DNA of 64,000 bases from Puffinus mauretanicus (lineage: Eukaryota; Chordata; Aves; Procellariiformes; Procellariidae): positions 186,001 to 250,000 of the forward strand of contig JAJKFH010000864.1 in the NCBI GenBank assembly GCA_023333565.1, read 5' to 3'. Below the pieces are notes generated by a model. It was not told the origin of the DNA. It saw only the letters and a program-made list of their open reading frames with translations, and did not search any database. Below are positions 37,547 through 50,124 of this stretch, piece by piece; position 1 is the stretch's first letter; every line of letters begins with the position of its first letter. The translations under genes and the position numbers were made by a program.

Positions 37547-40500
37547 GTGGGGTAATGAAGATGCTGGCCTTGGCAGCTGAATTCATGTTAAAATGGAAAA
37601 ATAACTCTGTATTTCATTCTTAGATCTGCAAAGCCAAACAGATCTCTGGTATCACCTGGGCAGGGAGATGTGCGTCAGAACAGGTTGCTGGGAGGATGCA
37701 ACAAAGCGTTTAAACAGATATTTTCAGACAGAGAACACAGCAGTTAAGGAGATGGCTGAGAAATATAAGTAACACTTCTGCAAAAAATGTGAACGTTGAG
37801 AACATGTTTTCATACTGAAGCTGAACAAACCAATCAACGCTGATTTGGTGCAAGAGATTTCCCATGCAGGAGACGCTCAGTTGCCCAATACTCCATCTCC
37901 CAAAGGATAATTCTGTTTTCCCTCTCATCCATAGTGCTTAGTGACACTTGCTATACTGCTTATGAGACATGCTGTGCGGCATTTCTCCATTAACAAATCA
38001 AAAGATACCACATTTCATTTTTTTTTCTTTAAAATTTAATTTACACATTGAGTATGGTATAAGAAATCCTTCTTTGTTAAGATCACCAACTCCACAGTCA
38101 GCCTTCATAAAACACTTCGCTTAGCCTTCCTGGGTAATGCTGTGCCTCATTGTTCCCCTTGCCAATACTTCAGACTGCAAACCATCGCTCAGGTTACCTG
38201 AGGCAAACCAGTCCCATCTTCGTGTCCAGCAAGCGTTTACCTTTTAGCCTCATCCTTAGGCTCCCCGCTCATGATTACTCTTGATTAGTTGATAACAGTT
38301 GACAAATGAAAACATTTTAAGGGCTGAAGCATGTCTCACTGGAGTCCTGCTTTCTTTATAGTTCTCCACCTTTAAAACAAAACCAAGCAAATCTCCCACT
38401 GCAGTCCCATCGTTCGTACATTCACTTGTCTGGAAGTAAGCCACGAACAAGCCCAGCCACGTCCATATAGAAATGTTATAATCTATATTCTCTCCCCTCT
38501 CCTGATATTGCCCCCTAACGCTTGACAAAATAGGCACGACAGAAGTGAACAGCAAGCTAATCGAGTTTCTCTGGTTTAGTAAATGCAGAGTCACATTTTA
38601 CTTATCACCTAGCTACCAAAGTGTTAAACAGGAATTTTAAAGGCTGATTTTTAGCCTCGTTGATAAAAAAAGAGAAACGTGGCGCAAGACATAGTTCAAG
38701 CCGAGCCTCCCCAGCCAGGACACCTCCCAGGTTTCTCATCTCAGAGCTCTGCCTCCAGAGCGAAGCCTGGACTCACCCATCCTGCCACCTGCAATGCTTA
38801 AGCAGCACCAGCCCATACAACCTGGGGACTTTATAAAAACTGAGCACGCTGGCAACCCATCCTCTTTGGGAGCGACTGCAGGCTTCCACTCACCTCTGCC
38901 GAAGAAGATGGAAAGAGATTCCCTGCGTAGGCATCTCCACGGTCAATGAACTCATCCGGTCACTTCTCACATCACTGTCAGGGAAATATGCTGGCACCAA
39001 ACACACAGAAATGAAAGCAAAAGCCTTTCCCTGCAGGACCAATCAAATTGACAATTGTCTTGTGGTGGATGCCAGAGAGATTCTGAATATTTTGGCAGAA
39101 ACGCCGGCTTTTTCTAGGTGAGAATCTGCCTACATAGGATTTATGCAAACATTTCCTCACTTGGTCTGTAACCACCCCTTTGCAGCTAAGCAGTTCAGCG
39201 TTATTGCCAATTCTTTACATAGTTCTGAGTTTAAAATACTACCGCTGCCTAAAATAAGAGGAATTTCAATTCCAGTGCTCTCTGAAATGAAAGAGGTGGA
39301 AGCCAGTTTGACAGTTTAAGCTGATAGCTGAGATACTGCCTCGCCAGCATTTTTGGCACCTGGCCTAGGGAGGAAGTAATGAGAGGAAGGGAAGGGACAA
39401 AGAGAAAGAAGGAATAAAGGAGGGTGAGAGTGATCCAGTCCACGTACTATAATGACATATATTCCCTATAAAGGGAGCTTTATAGTCAGTGGAAAGAGAG
39501 CTGTGCTTTTCAAATGCTACAGAGGGCATTCTCATCCACCAAACAGAGGCACCTCTTCCTCTTCATTGACAGCATCGGGGACTCGGGTGTTTTCAGGGAG
39601 TGATGAAGCACTAAAATGAATTGCCTCTCTTCCTTGGAGAGTACAAAGAGAGAGTGGATAATATCAGATACTTTCGCTCACTTGGAGTATGGTCCACCTG
39701 ATGCTCTTCCGAGAACGGGCACTCCTGGAGCAGAGCATACTGTTGAGGGATCATAAACCTTGACTTGGGGGGGAAGAAATTGGGTCCCAGACCAGAGTTG
39801 CAAGAAAGCCCCGGAGGGGACGCTGATTTACACCTACTGAGAACATGCACTTCAGAACCGCTATTAATAACAGGCTAAGTTATTCAAAACAACCAGTCTA
39901 TGGGAGTGGTTGGCAGGTCAGAAATTGTACGTAATGACAGTTACAAATAGGACTGTGAGAGCAGAATGATGATGCTCTGCAAAAAAAAAACAAAAAAAGA
40001 CAGATCAGAGCTGGGGAGTCCCAGGTTGCAGCCCTGAGCTTCCAGCTGAAGCAACAACATTGCCAGCCACACTGGGAGCAGGTACCCAGTTGTAAAACTG
40101 ATACAGCTGCTCAGAGAGAGAACGTGATCAAAAGAATTACATCTAGCATGGTAAAAACAATCAAGCATGTAGGTCAGAAGTGTGATGAAGAATAGTACCT
40201 GCTGAGCCAGAAGCGACTGCCTTGGCTGGCAGCCAATGTAAAGGGTGGGTCATAAGTCTACGTGCAGGCAAGGTAAAAGTCAGGTAGGAAATACGTATTT
40301 CTGCGTCCACACCTGAACTGAAAGCACCGGTGTGTGAAAATTGATTCGCCATCCAGGCAGGTGTACAAAATGGCTAAACAAAGGATTCCTGAGCCCTCTG
40401 CAAGCACAAGATCAGGCATGCAAGAGAACAACATTAGCATCAGCAAACCATCTCTTGTGAGTGCAGGTACAAATTGCTGAATTAGGCACAGGAAAGAACT

Positions 40501-43500
40501 GTCTTGAAAAGCCCCAAAATATCATCTCAAACTGAAGCAGAAGCTGTGCTCTCAGTCTGAAAGAAGTATTCTGCTGCAGGGAGGGGTACCAAGCATTCAG
40601 AAAGTTACTAAGGCACAAAACTTGTAGGCAATTCTGGGCTGCCTAAGCATCACGTGAATGTAGCTGAAGCAAGAACATTACAAAAGCTGAGGTACATGGA
40701 AGTATATGAAAGCCAGCATACTTCAAATCAGTATTTAGCTCACAGTTACACCAAATCTAGCAGCACATTACGGAAAATCTAGAATGCCAGGCAGCATTAC
40801 TGTTCACAACAAGGAGGTTTGCCTTATACTGGAGATGTCAAGCTCTCCCTTCAGTGCAAACAGCCCTGTGGAATCAAATGGGAAAGCAGCAAAATATTCC
40901 CAGGCAAGACCATATTTGTAAATGCATCAAGCAACGTTTGTCTGAAGCCGAGGGAAACATTTTGCCACAGAACCCAAACTGGCCAACATAAAGAACTATT
41001 AATAACTGCAAAACATGTCATTTAGAAAGCTAAATAAGAATCACTTATGGATTATACTGTCAAGACCAACATATTCAGGGCCAAGACAGTAAACAGGAAT
41101 CATTTGCAACTGATCCGCAGGATGATGGGGAGGGGCAGAGCCCAGCAGTGGTTCCAGATTTATTATCCTCTGTTGACATAGACTTCTCATTTCCAATATG
41201 CAAGAATTAGAGATGGAACAGAAGGCACTGAAGCTCCTTTGGCCAAGCTGCTGAGATTGCCAAGCACCAGCTGTGGTCTGGTCTTCCAGTCCTTTGAACA
41301 AATGGCCGCAGCTAATGCAGCAAGTCGTCCTGGTATTCAGGGCTTTCTTTGTGACCAAGAGGTGATGTGTCCCTTCTGGAACTGAAATGGCCCAAAAGAA
41401 ACTGGTCTGTGGAAGAAAGGCGCATACGTAATCTCTAAGGAAAGAGGTTTTACTTGTCAACTACTTTAAATGTCTTGTATTCAGACAAGGTATGTGATAG
41501 CATAGAGAGAATAGCCTTCAAACCATCAGTTTTCTCCAGTAATGCCCAGGTTTCCCTCTGTGATACCAGCCATGCTGCAGTTCCTGTGCAGGTGGTGTAA
41601 TTGCACTGGATTGACAGAAACATCATGGATAAATGCTTGATCCTTCTGGAACGGCCATGGCAGTCCCTCTCTGTTCTTCTCCCTCACATTTCTTGGGGAT
41701 TAAAATCCTGGGAAATGTCTGTTACCTAGTGGGTGCTGGTTAAAAAAGAAACCTATATGCGCATCAGTGCCATGACAAAAAAAACCTTCAAAATGTAAAC
41801 TCAGTGAAGGCAAGCTGTCCACAGAGAGGTGCCACGCCACTGCAGGCCTCGGTGCCTCTGCCGACTCGAGTAAACTATGCAGTTTGCAGTGACTTCCCCC
41901 GCTGCCTTTGTCATTACTGTCTCTTCTGGTAATTTCTCTCTGACATTTTTTAAGAAGAATTAATCTCTCTGAGCACCTTCCCTTGTTTTTACAAATGTGG
42001 TTCTTCAGATTCAGTTTAAGCAAGCTGTCTGTGCACCGTGCAAAAGACAGTTGATAAATTCTGTATCGTTACCGTAATTTGAATCACTGTAGACTAGTGA
42101 TTTAATATTTTAATGTAATCCTCTACACACCTACAATCAGCAAATGCACATTTAGAAATAAAAATTGTTTCAAAGTGCCACCAACTGTTGTTTTTGCAAA
42201 TTGCAATTCAAAGAATGCATTTTTTAAATGCTTCTACTGGATGTTATAACATTTTCTGGTGTAGCACACAACTTACAAGAACAAGCCTACATTATCCTTT
42301 TCCCAAGCTAGACAAGCAGCACATCCCATTATAATATCTCCCCTATGGCTAAGTTTCAAAGGCAATATAATACAGTATACCAAGCACACCTCTTCTGTTG
42401 CTTGTGAAATAATTTTTTTCAGATTTGTGTGTTTTAATGACAAGCCAATTTCCAAAACTTTCAAGAAACCTCCAAAATAATCTGAGAGAACCAAGCGCTA
42501 AAAGTTTGCTTTGCTTTTTAAATGTCTCCTATTAGTGATGTGTGAGTCCCTAAGCACCACATATGTGCTGAAAACACCATGCTCCAGTGCTCTGCTTTCA
42601 CCTCCTCCAGACTTCAATTTTCACTTTTCTCAAACTTTGCTTTCCTCAGTTCCCTCACCCCTGCATTTTGATTTCTCCTGAATCAAGCTGGACTCCCTAC
42701 AAGAAGAAACTCTTCTACAATCCGCTGACAGTGAGCAAAGCAGCAGGATCATGAAGTTTACCAGAAAGGCATAATGGTACTGATCTATTGGTGCCACAAA
42801 CAAGGTAGATAATCACAGAAGTTTGTCAGTCTGCATTGCACGTTAGTAATACAGCGTAAGAGTCTTCCAGGAGACTGAATGGTTACAACTCCTGGTGAGC
42901 CGATCTCCATAAATAGCAGCTCTAAATCAATTCTGTTTGCTTGCTGTGATCATATGAAATGCATCAACTGTTGAATAAATCAATGTGACCCCAAAGATTC
43001 CTTGGCTTAACATCTTATTATTTTGTGGCTATAGGCTGATTAGGCATTTAAATAATTTTCTGTGATAGCATCTTCATTATTTGAATATGCCAGATTGTGA
43101 ACATAAACCTTTAGATTTCTCCAGTGCTTTATTTGCCAGCAATAACAATAATTAAAATAACAACATCCCTCCCTTGCTTTTGTTGATACCATTTAGTTTT
43201 TTCCAGAGAGGACAAAGTAGGCATTTTACTGGTTTGAAATGAAATGTGTTCTGCAAGATCTGAGTTATTCAGCTATCGACTGGTGGGAGCATTCATTTCA
43301 GAGAACAGTAAGTTACTCCAACGTTCTCAGTCCAAATTGATCCAACAGAATGAGACCCCCTTTGAAGTCTGAATTCCTCCACAATTTTTCTTTCAAAACT
43401 GCAGCTCTGCCCCCCCTGTAGATGTAGCGGGTAATCAGTGCTGATTGATTTCTGAGTGTGTGGATGGAAGAACAGGGAGAGAAACGATGCAGTGACAGGA

Positions 43501-46189
43501 GAGGATGCAAAGTTCAAGAATATCATAGGCACGTGCCAAGGAGACCTTTCACAAAAGCAATAGAGTAACTGCAAAACAGCCAGTGAGGAAAAAGAATGAA
43601 AGATACAGCTGAAAGGTGAAACAAGGAGATTGCAGCTCAGAGGAAACTGTCGGTGCGACGACTCGGGGAGGGAGGAGTTTCCAGCAAACCAGCACATGGT
43701 TAAATGGAGGAGATGAAGGAGAAGAGGGTGCAGATTTGCAGAAGTTCCTAATCACATGGAAAGAAATGTGCTCAGTTTTCTGTTCTGACAGACAAGGATC
43801 CCAAGGCAGCACATACTGACAAAACACTGGATGGCTGAGCTGTGTGCCAGTTCCTTCTTCTTAAAAAAAGTTTCAAAAGAAGCAAATTAATAGTTTGATT
43901 AAGAAAAGCACTGACTTACAATGCCCACAATTTTTCTTCTAGGAGGAATTCTGATTTTAAGATTATCTCAAAGATTTGAAATATTTTCTGACTGTTTCAA
44001 AGGAATAGAAATATCCAGATCCTCAAAGCTGCCACTGCCTTATTGGTAGCTGGCTTTATCACTGAACTTCCTGGTACAAGAAAAACAAAACAAAACAAAA
44101 CAAAACACAGTAAGAAATGCCTTTATTTCCATTCACTGTTTTACAAGTAACCATGTTATTATCAGCTAGATAAATCTCAAGTGCTGTGATATGTCTTCCT
44201 ACTTTTGACTGGTCTTACAGGCGCAGTTCTGACTACATAACATCCGGGACTGCCATCGCCACATGACAGTATTACATTAAATAAAAATAAGGCTGGATTT
44301 TGCAACTGGCATTGCAAAATCAATGGAGAACAGAATGACAATTGGCAAACAAAACAAAATCTTGAGAATTTGCAGAGTAAAATATCAGGTTTCTATGGCA
44401 CACACTAGTGAGGTTCTGCAGTTTTGTTTTCCTTTCCAGTTTAGATATAGGAAAACCTAATGACGATTCATTAAATGACTCTTCTGGTGTCAAATTAGGT
44501 GACAACAAATAAAGAGTATATCCTTTTCCTTAATGAGGAGTAAATCTGAATTTTGTAGAGCTGCAGCCAAAGCTTACTGCCCGTATTTAACACCGGTTTA
44601 TAAAAAATGTATCTTTTCAATTTTCCTTGCTTCCTAATCAATTGCCTCAGCATCCTTTCCCCACAGAGCTTTCAAGATGGATATATCTCACCATTTCATT
44701 AACGCAGTGTTGAACAGCAGCGCTTCCTTTTGTAACAAATTAGCATTACTGTAGTGTGCAATATGGGTTTGAATCTCATTTACATTAGGATCCTTTCTAC
44801 CATTCTGGCAAACGAGACATCTTTGTAGGGAAAATCTAACATATGCTGCAAATATTTGGTTGCAAAGGCAACTAGGCTAAGGCAGCCTCCCTGTTTTTTG
44901 CTGCAGCAGAGAGACACGTGCAGCACCAAATCCTCTATCCTGCCCTGGCACAGGCTGTAATGCTTTTAACAGCACTCATCAGCACAGACCAGGCTCTCCG
45001 CATGTATCGATGGCTGAATGTTGACCCCCAAATTCCTCTTATCAGACAGAGATTGTGAGTCTTTTATTCTCACTAATGAGGGACCAGACAGGGTGAACAG
45101 GTTTGGGATTTCACTGAGGCTCCCATGCCACAAAACCACATTTTGCACCATACAGTCACGTCACCCATCAGAGAGAAGCTGAACTCAAATGTGTTGCTAC
45201 AGGCTAATTTCCAAGCTTACCAAAGCCTCGAATTTCTCACTTGCCTGCAACAAATGAAGTAATTCCCTGCTCTTTACTTCATCGCTCTGATTGTTACAAA
45301 CCCACTTCTACTGAAGTGGTCGGGTGTCCTTTAAACCCAATATTAATCTCAAACTACAAACCTCTTCATTTAGCATTCCTCATGGCTATTTGAGGAGCAA
45401 ATAAATATCCTTCTGCTTTTCAGAAAAACGCCTCTGCAACTGAACCTCTTATTAAGTCCTCAGATTAGTAAGAGCTGTCCTGTCATACAAATACTCTATT
45501 AGCATGAAACAAAGGTTAGAAAAGAAGCCACTGAGTGTTCCTGCTAAATGAAAATTCTTATGAAGATCATAGGATCCACAGGGTTTGCCCAGCACAAAAG
45601 CAATCTTTATCGAGTTGTACTGGATAACTAATAGGAACAACAATAATAGGAACAAAATTGTAACACTTTGCTTTCACACACACTAAGGCAAAACTTTGCC
45701 TTGATCAATAATCTAAACAGATTTGCTTTAGTCCATCAATTTTGCTTTCTAGCACATTGTATCCCCCTTTTCGCTGCACTCGGACCAGTCAAACGCTGCT
45801 GTTTCCTGTTCTCCGCTGGTCTCTTCCACATTCCTGGCAATCCCTCATCTCACTTACTTCATTAGTCCTGTCCCTATTTTCTCTAATTCCTGTGATTTTA
45901 CAGCAATTCATTCTGAAAGCCAAACAGCACACTGCCAGAATCAGGTCACCCTTATTTTGCTAACACATGGTGCTGGACAGTGGCACGACAAGGCAGGATC
46001 CAAATCCTGCTGGGATTTTAACCCAAATGGTGATTCTCCCCACTCCCACCCACATAAGTGGCAAGCCTGTATCAAAGCCAAAAAAATCTTCATTGCCTTG
46101 ATAGCTAAAGCTACCTGTCCAAAATTCAGTCACTACTATTTATTAATCCCTCGTGGCTATGCCCAGAAGTCCTGCTGCATTAATGCAAA
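37547..46189. other. Gene-poor sequence
   Basis: No gene recognised. The longest frame, 139 codons on the minus strand at 41041-41460, begins at TTG and has no recognisable domain. The stretches 42060-42260 and 42940-43160 are unique, AT-rich and rich in TAAT-type sites, and so are possible regulatory DNA. Confidence 0.5.
44086..44107. repeat. (CAAAA)n microsatellite
   Basis: About four CAAAA units with flanking A runs. Short simple repeat in otherwise non-coding sequence. Confidence 0.92.
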
Positions 46190-46330
46190 GAAACATAGAA
46201 ATGCTGGCTGGAGAAGGATCCTCTGGAAGTTCTCCAGCCTGACCTCCCCTGGGGAGCAAACCTGTGCCAGCACTGGATCAGGTCAGCCTGTGGCTTTGCC
46301 TCGCCAACGCAGCAGAGGTAGAGGCAGCTC
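46190..46330 (-). mobile_element. Old CR1 3' fragment, minus strand
   Basis: AACATAGAAATGCTGGCTGG, then GATCCTCTGGAAGTTCTCCAGCCTGACCTCCC (46217-46248) and CACTGGATCAGGTCAGC (about 46271), follow the order of the complement of a CR1 3' end (a CATAGAATxxC tail, a GGACCTCTGGAGGTCATCTAGTCC-like block, then ATCAGGTTGCTC). It is diverged and 5'-truncated, with approximate boundaries. Confidence 0.6.
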
Positions 46331-46659
46331 CTCTTTCAAATTGCCCCCTACCTTGCTTCCACTGATTAGTTTATTACACGGTGGAGTACATCTGCAATTT
46401 ACTAGTGAACAGCTATGTTACATATGTATATTTTAAAATAAAATGTGCAGCTCTGATTTTATACTGGTTCTGTTTTGTGTTTCTCCTAGAAGCAAGCAAG
46501 CTTGAGAGCTTCACTATTCTCAAGGTAAACTCAACAGTTTTCCAAATGTGTTGTAAGAAACTTCCTGACTACAATTCCCCATTACTTCTTGTACTACCCA
46601 CCATAATCATGAACAATAGATTCTTCCCTTCCTTTTTGTGATTGCCTTTCACATATCTT

Positions 46660-46815
46660 TGTATATATCACACATACACATATATACATATACATGTATA
46701 CATATTATAACATATATACAATTCTATTATATATGTGTCAACATATATAAAATCTATATATAATAGTATATGTGTATATCATATGTATTGATATCTATCT
46801 ATATCTGTATCTTTT
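46660..46815. repeat. AT-rich TATA/CATA low-complexity region
   Basis: About 155 bp of interrupted ATATAC, TATATG and finally TATC units (for example ATCTATCTATATCTGTATC at the end). Many short self-complementary stretches could form hairpins. It looks like a decayed compound microsatellite. Confidence 0.93.
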
Positions 46816-48714
46816 AGTCTCCTTACACTAACTTCAAGTAATGCAAGGCAAACAACTTAGGAGAATGGTGTAGGAAGAACTAATGAGACCATGAAGTCAA
46901 ATATCACAAAAAGGAGGAATGGGGATGTAAAGAGTTGAAGACAGCAAGTCTGTTTTACATGTGGAAGGAGGTTAAGAAGGAAGCTTGATTGCCGGCTATT
47001 TGATTGCAGGTTACAGAGAACTATATTGGCAGAATTCATTTGATGCCAGATACTCTTTAATTGAACAGACAAAAACATGCAAGGACCAACTGTTGAATCC
47101 TGAAGTCATCCAAGTTCATGTTAAAAAGAAAATGGAAATTTTTGTCAGAGGAAGCAATTTACCAGTGGAGTAGGTTGAAAAGGGATGTGGGAGAATGAGT
47201 TGGGATGGGTCAGCACCTCTCTCTTGTGTCCCTGAGGATTTGTCTGCTTTTCTTCCAGCTATCTCAGCTGGGCTGATAAAATATATTGCCTGTCCCCCTC
47301 TTCCATGGCCTGATTCTCACTCCAGTTACAAACTCTTGAGTCAGAGTAGGGTTGGTGAAATTGTGTGACCTGTGGTTATGGCAGAAATCCCTAACACTCC
47401 TTGGGTCTTTAAAAAATCTATTACTTGACCATTGCAAGAAGTTGCAAAGCTGCAAATGGGTAGATGTATTTCCCCAACTTTTATATTGTTTCTGTACATA
47501 GACAGCTCCTATTTCTTAGAACAGGTTGTAGATACACTCAGTCAGCCATCTGTTATATCATCCCACTACGTTAGCATTGCTTTTCCCAGGACTCTTTGCC
47601 ACTATGATTGTTCACTTCTCAACAAATTACATTTAATGCTTACTTTATTAATATTGTCTGCATCAATCTCTGAATATTTTATAATCAAGAGCACAATTCC
47701 CTCCTTGAAGAATCATGTTTACCTATGCTTTTGATTTCTGCTATATAGTTATGACAACATTTAACTATAACGATCTTCGTATTATCAGAGTGAAAGAACT
47801 TATGTCCCTAGCAGCCCCTCTACTCTGTCATCTTTGATTGTGGATAAATAGGGAAGGATGGTATCATAGGAGTATGAATTACGGTTATGGATAAATGTTA
47901 GATGAGTTGGTCATGGACTTTGTCTTTATCCAAACCTCTTCAAACATAATTTCCACTAGCCTAGTTATGTATGACCTCCAGTATTAGTCCTTTTTTTTTT
48001 CCCACATTAGTTACATCAGTTCCTAAAAAACTCATCCCATGTCGTGCCAAGTTCAGTTTGACTCCAGCCTAAAAAAATTGTCTGTCAAAATATTGCCATT
48101 ATAAAACTTTCTTCTGCTTGCTCAAATTCTTTAACAAGTTTCAAATATTCAAAAAATGCTATCCACTATGTAAGTAGTGCAGGTGGAATTTAACTGCAAA
48201 TGTACATAGTTATATTACTTAAATGATAGTGAGGTTTGGTCCTTATTTTGTCAAAATTGGTTTTTGGTCCCTGAGATCATTTGGTGTTCATTTTCTATAC
48301 TTCCACATTCCTGGCTTTCAGAGTAACCCACACAAACTTTTCCTACAGAGATACATCCATTTGCAAATCACCTCCACCTGAATACTGTATAATTTAGTGA
48401 GGCTACTGCTTGTGTAATCTATTACTGTCAAGATGCAAAGACTTAAATTATCTAAAAAAGTTGAATAAATATTCTCAAATTCCTTTATTGCTTTCCTTGC
48501 ATTTGGCTGTGCCCACCAAGTGTGCTTTAAATTACCCTTTAAGCTTCAAATATATCAAAATGTAGAAACGTCACCAAAAGAGCCCTAGAACCATTTCATC
48601 CAGTCCTCCATTTTCAAGGTCACATTAAACATGATTATGATTAGACATCCAAGTAATTAGTTTCTTCATTTCTCTGGTTTTGTGTCTTTGGTAAATCTGA
48701 CAGGTAATTCAATG

Positions 48715-48800
48715 GAAACTGCTGATACATCAATGAAAGTCAAAGGGGTTGAAAAACAGCAGTCTGACCCTTGTAAATGAAAGCAGAATTGGGTCCAGAA
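48715..48800 (-). repeat. Possible ancient dispersed repeat
   Basis: CAATGAAAGTCAAAGGGG, then a GACCC...AAATGAAAGCAGAATTGGGTCC stretch, resembles in complement an old dispersed sauropsid repeat with the order GGxCCAATTCTGCT, TCATTTACA, and CCATTGACTTCA. It is strongly diverged and rests on memory of the motif order. Confidence 0.35.
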
Positions 48801-50105
48801 AAAGGAGTGAAGTATCGAGAAGACAGCAGGTGATTTTAAAGTATGCTTAAAATCTCGAAAACAAGCTTAAAGGACTCCCTCCATGAAGGACGGGAGGATA
48901 CCTACGCATGCTCCAATGATTTTCCTGTAACAAATCCAAGAAAGGGAGCAGGCACGACACTCAGCTCCCAGGTATATCTCTCCTCATACTGTTTCAGCCA
49001 GATAATATTAGGCTGTCAACATCTGACAGACCCACGTTTCACTGCTCCTCAGAGGACGATGTCTCAGGGGACTTTGTGTACTTAACGGCAATCAAAATGG
49101 CAAAGACTGAACAATGCTACCAAAACGCTGGTTTTTGAAAAGGGAACTACTAAAATCTCACAGGTCTCTTTGAGAACATGAAACTAAAACCTCGCTTTGC
49201 AGGAACTGACAAACTGTCCCTGACGGAGGAAATGAGCACTGATGAGATCTTACCCAGTTCATATTGAATCAAGTAGAAAAGCAACCTGCATTACTGGATT
49301 TGCCACCACTGGTCCAAAGGCCGTTGATAGGCCAGCACAGAGGAAGACAAGAGTAAATTAACATCTATTGTTACATGTAGTACTCAGCCAGTAAGAAAGT
49401 CTGCCTCGCTGAGGCAAGGAACATATTCCTAGAATAAATGCCAATATTTGCACGACAGCCAAAGGAGAGAGGAAGAGGCCTGGAAGGTCACTGAGGTTAG
49501 AGATCCTGTCTGCCATGCCCAGGTGCCTAAAGTTTTATTTTAGGTGTATCCACTTTAGGGCGGAGGTAGGCAGGATCACTTAGGATGAAACCCCCAGTGC
49601 TTATCATCAAACTTTAAGTAGAAAGTTCTTATCTGGGGAGTCTTGTTCTCTTAGGACGGATAAGGAGCAGATGCGGAAGGGAAAGGGTAATCATGCTCTC
49701 TGCTTCCCAAACCCCCAGTCTTTGGGAACATCTTTTCCAGCAGGTTTGGGTTTTTTTTTCCCTTTTATGTCTACAGCTTAAAATTCAGAGCTGCAATAGA
49801 AGTGAACAACTGGGTGCACATTACCTTTTAATAGTCTGCTCTCTTACTTTCTTTTATTTCTGGCTAGTTGCATAAGGGAAATAAGGGACAGTTCTTATCT
49901 TTTCCAAATAGCAAAACATTCCAGTTTTCCTCAAACAGAAAATGAGGAATTTTTACATTTTGTAGGTTCTGGCTGATCTTATTTTGAACTCTCTGCTGCA
50001 CTGATCATGTCAGTTTATGGATCAGTCATATCAGTCATTTGTTGCTAAGGGTATGCCTTGTATCGTTCCTGGATCACTGATAGTGATTTCTGTACTGTAC
50101 AGAAG

Positions 50106-50124
50106 AAAAAAAAAAAAAAAAAAG
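50106..50124. repeat. A19 homopolymer
   Basis: An uninterrupted run of 19 A. There is no retroposed gene sequence directly upstream that would make it a processed-pseudogene tail, so it is best called a simple repeat. Confidence 0.93.

Noticed and set aside
41041..41460. Minus-strand open frame of 139 codons
   Set aside because: It starts at TTG, has no recognisable domain or splice context and no promoter; the length is within chance expectation.
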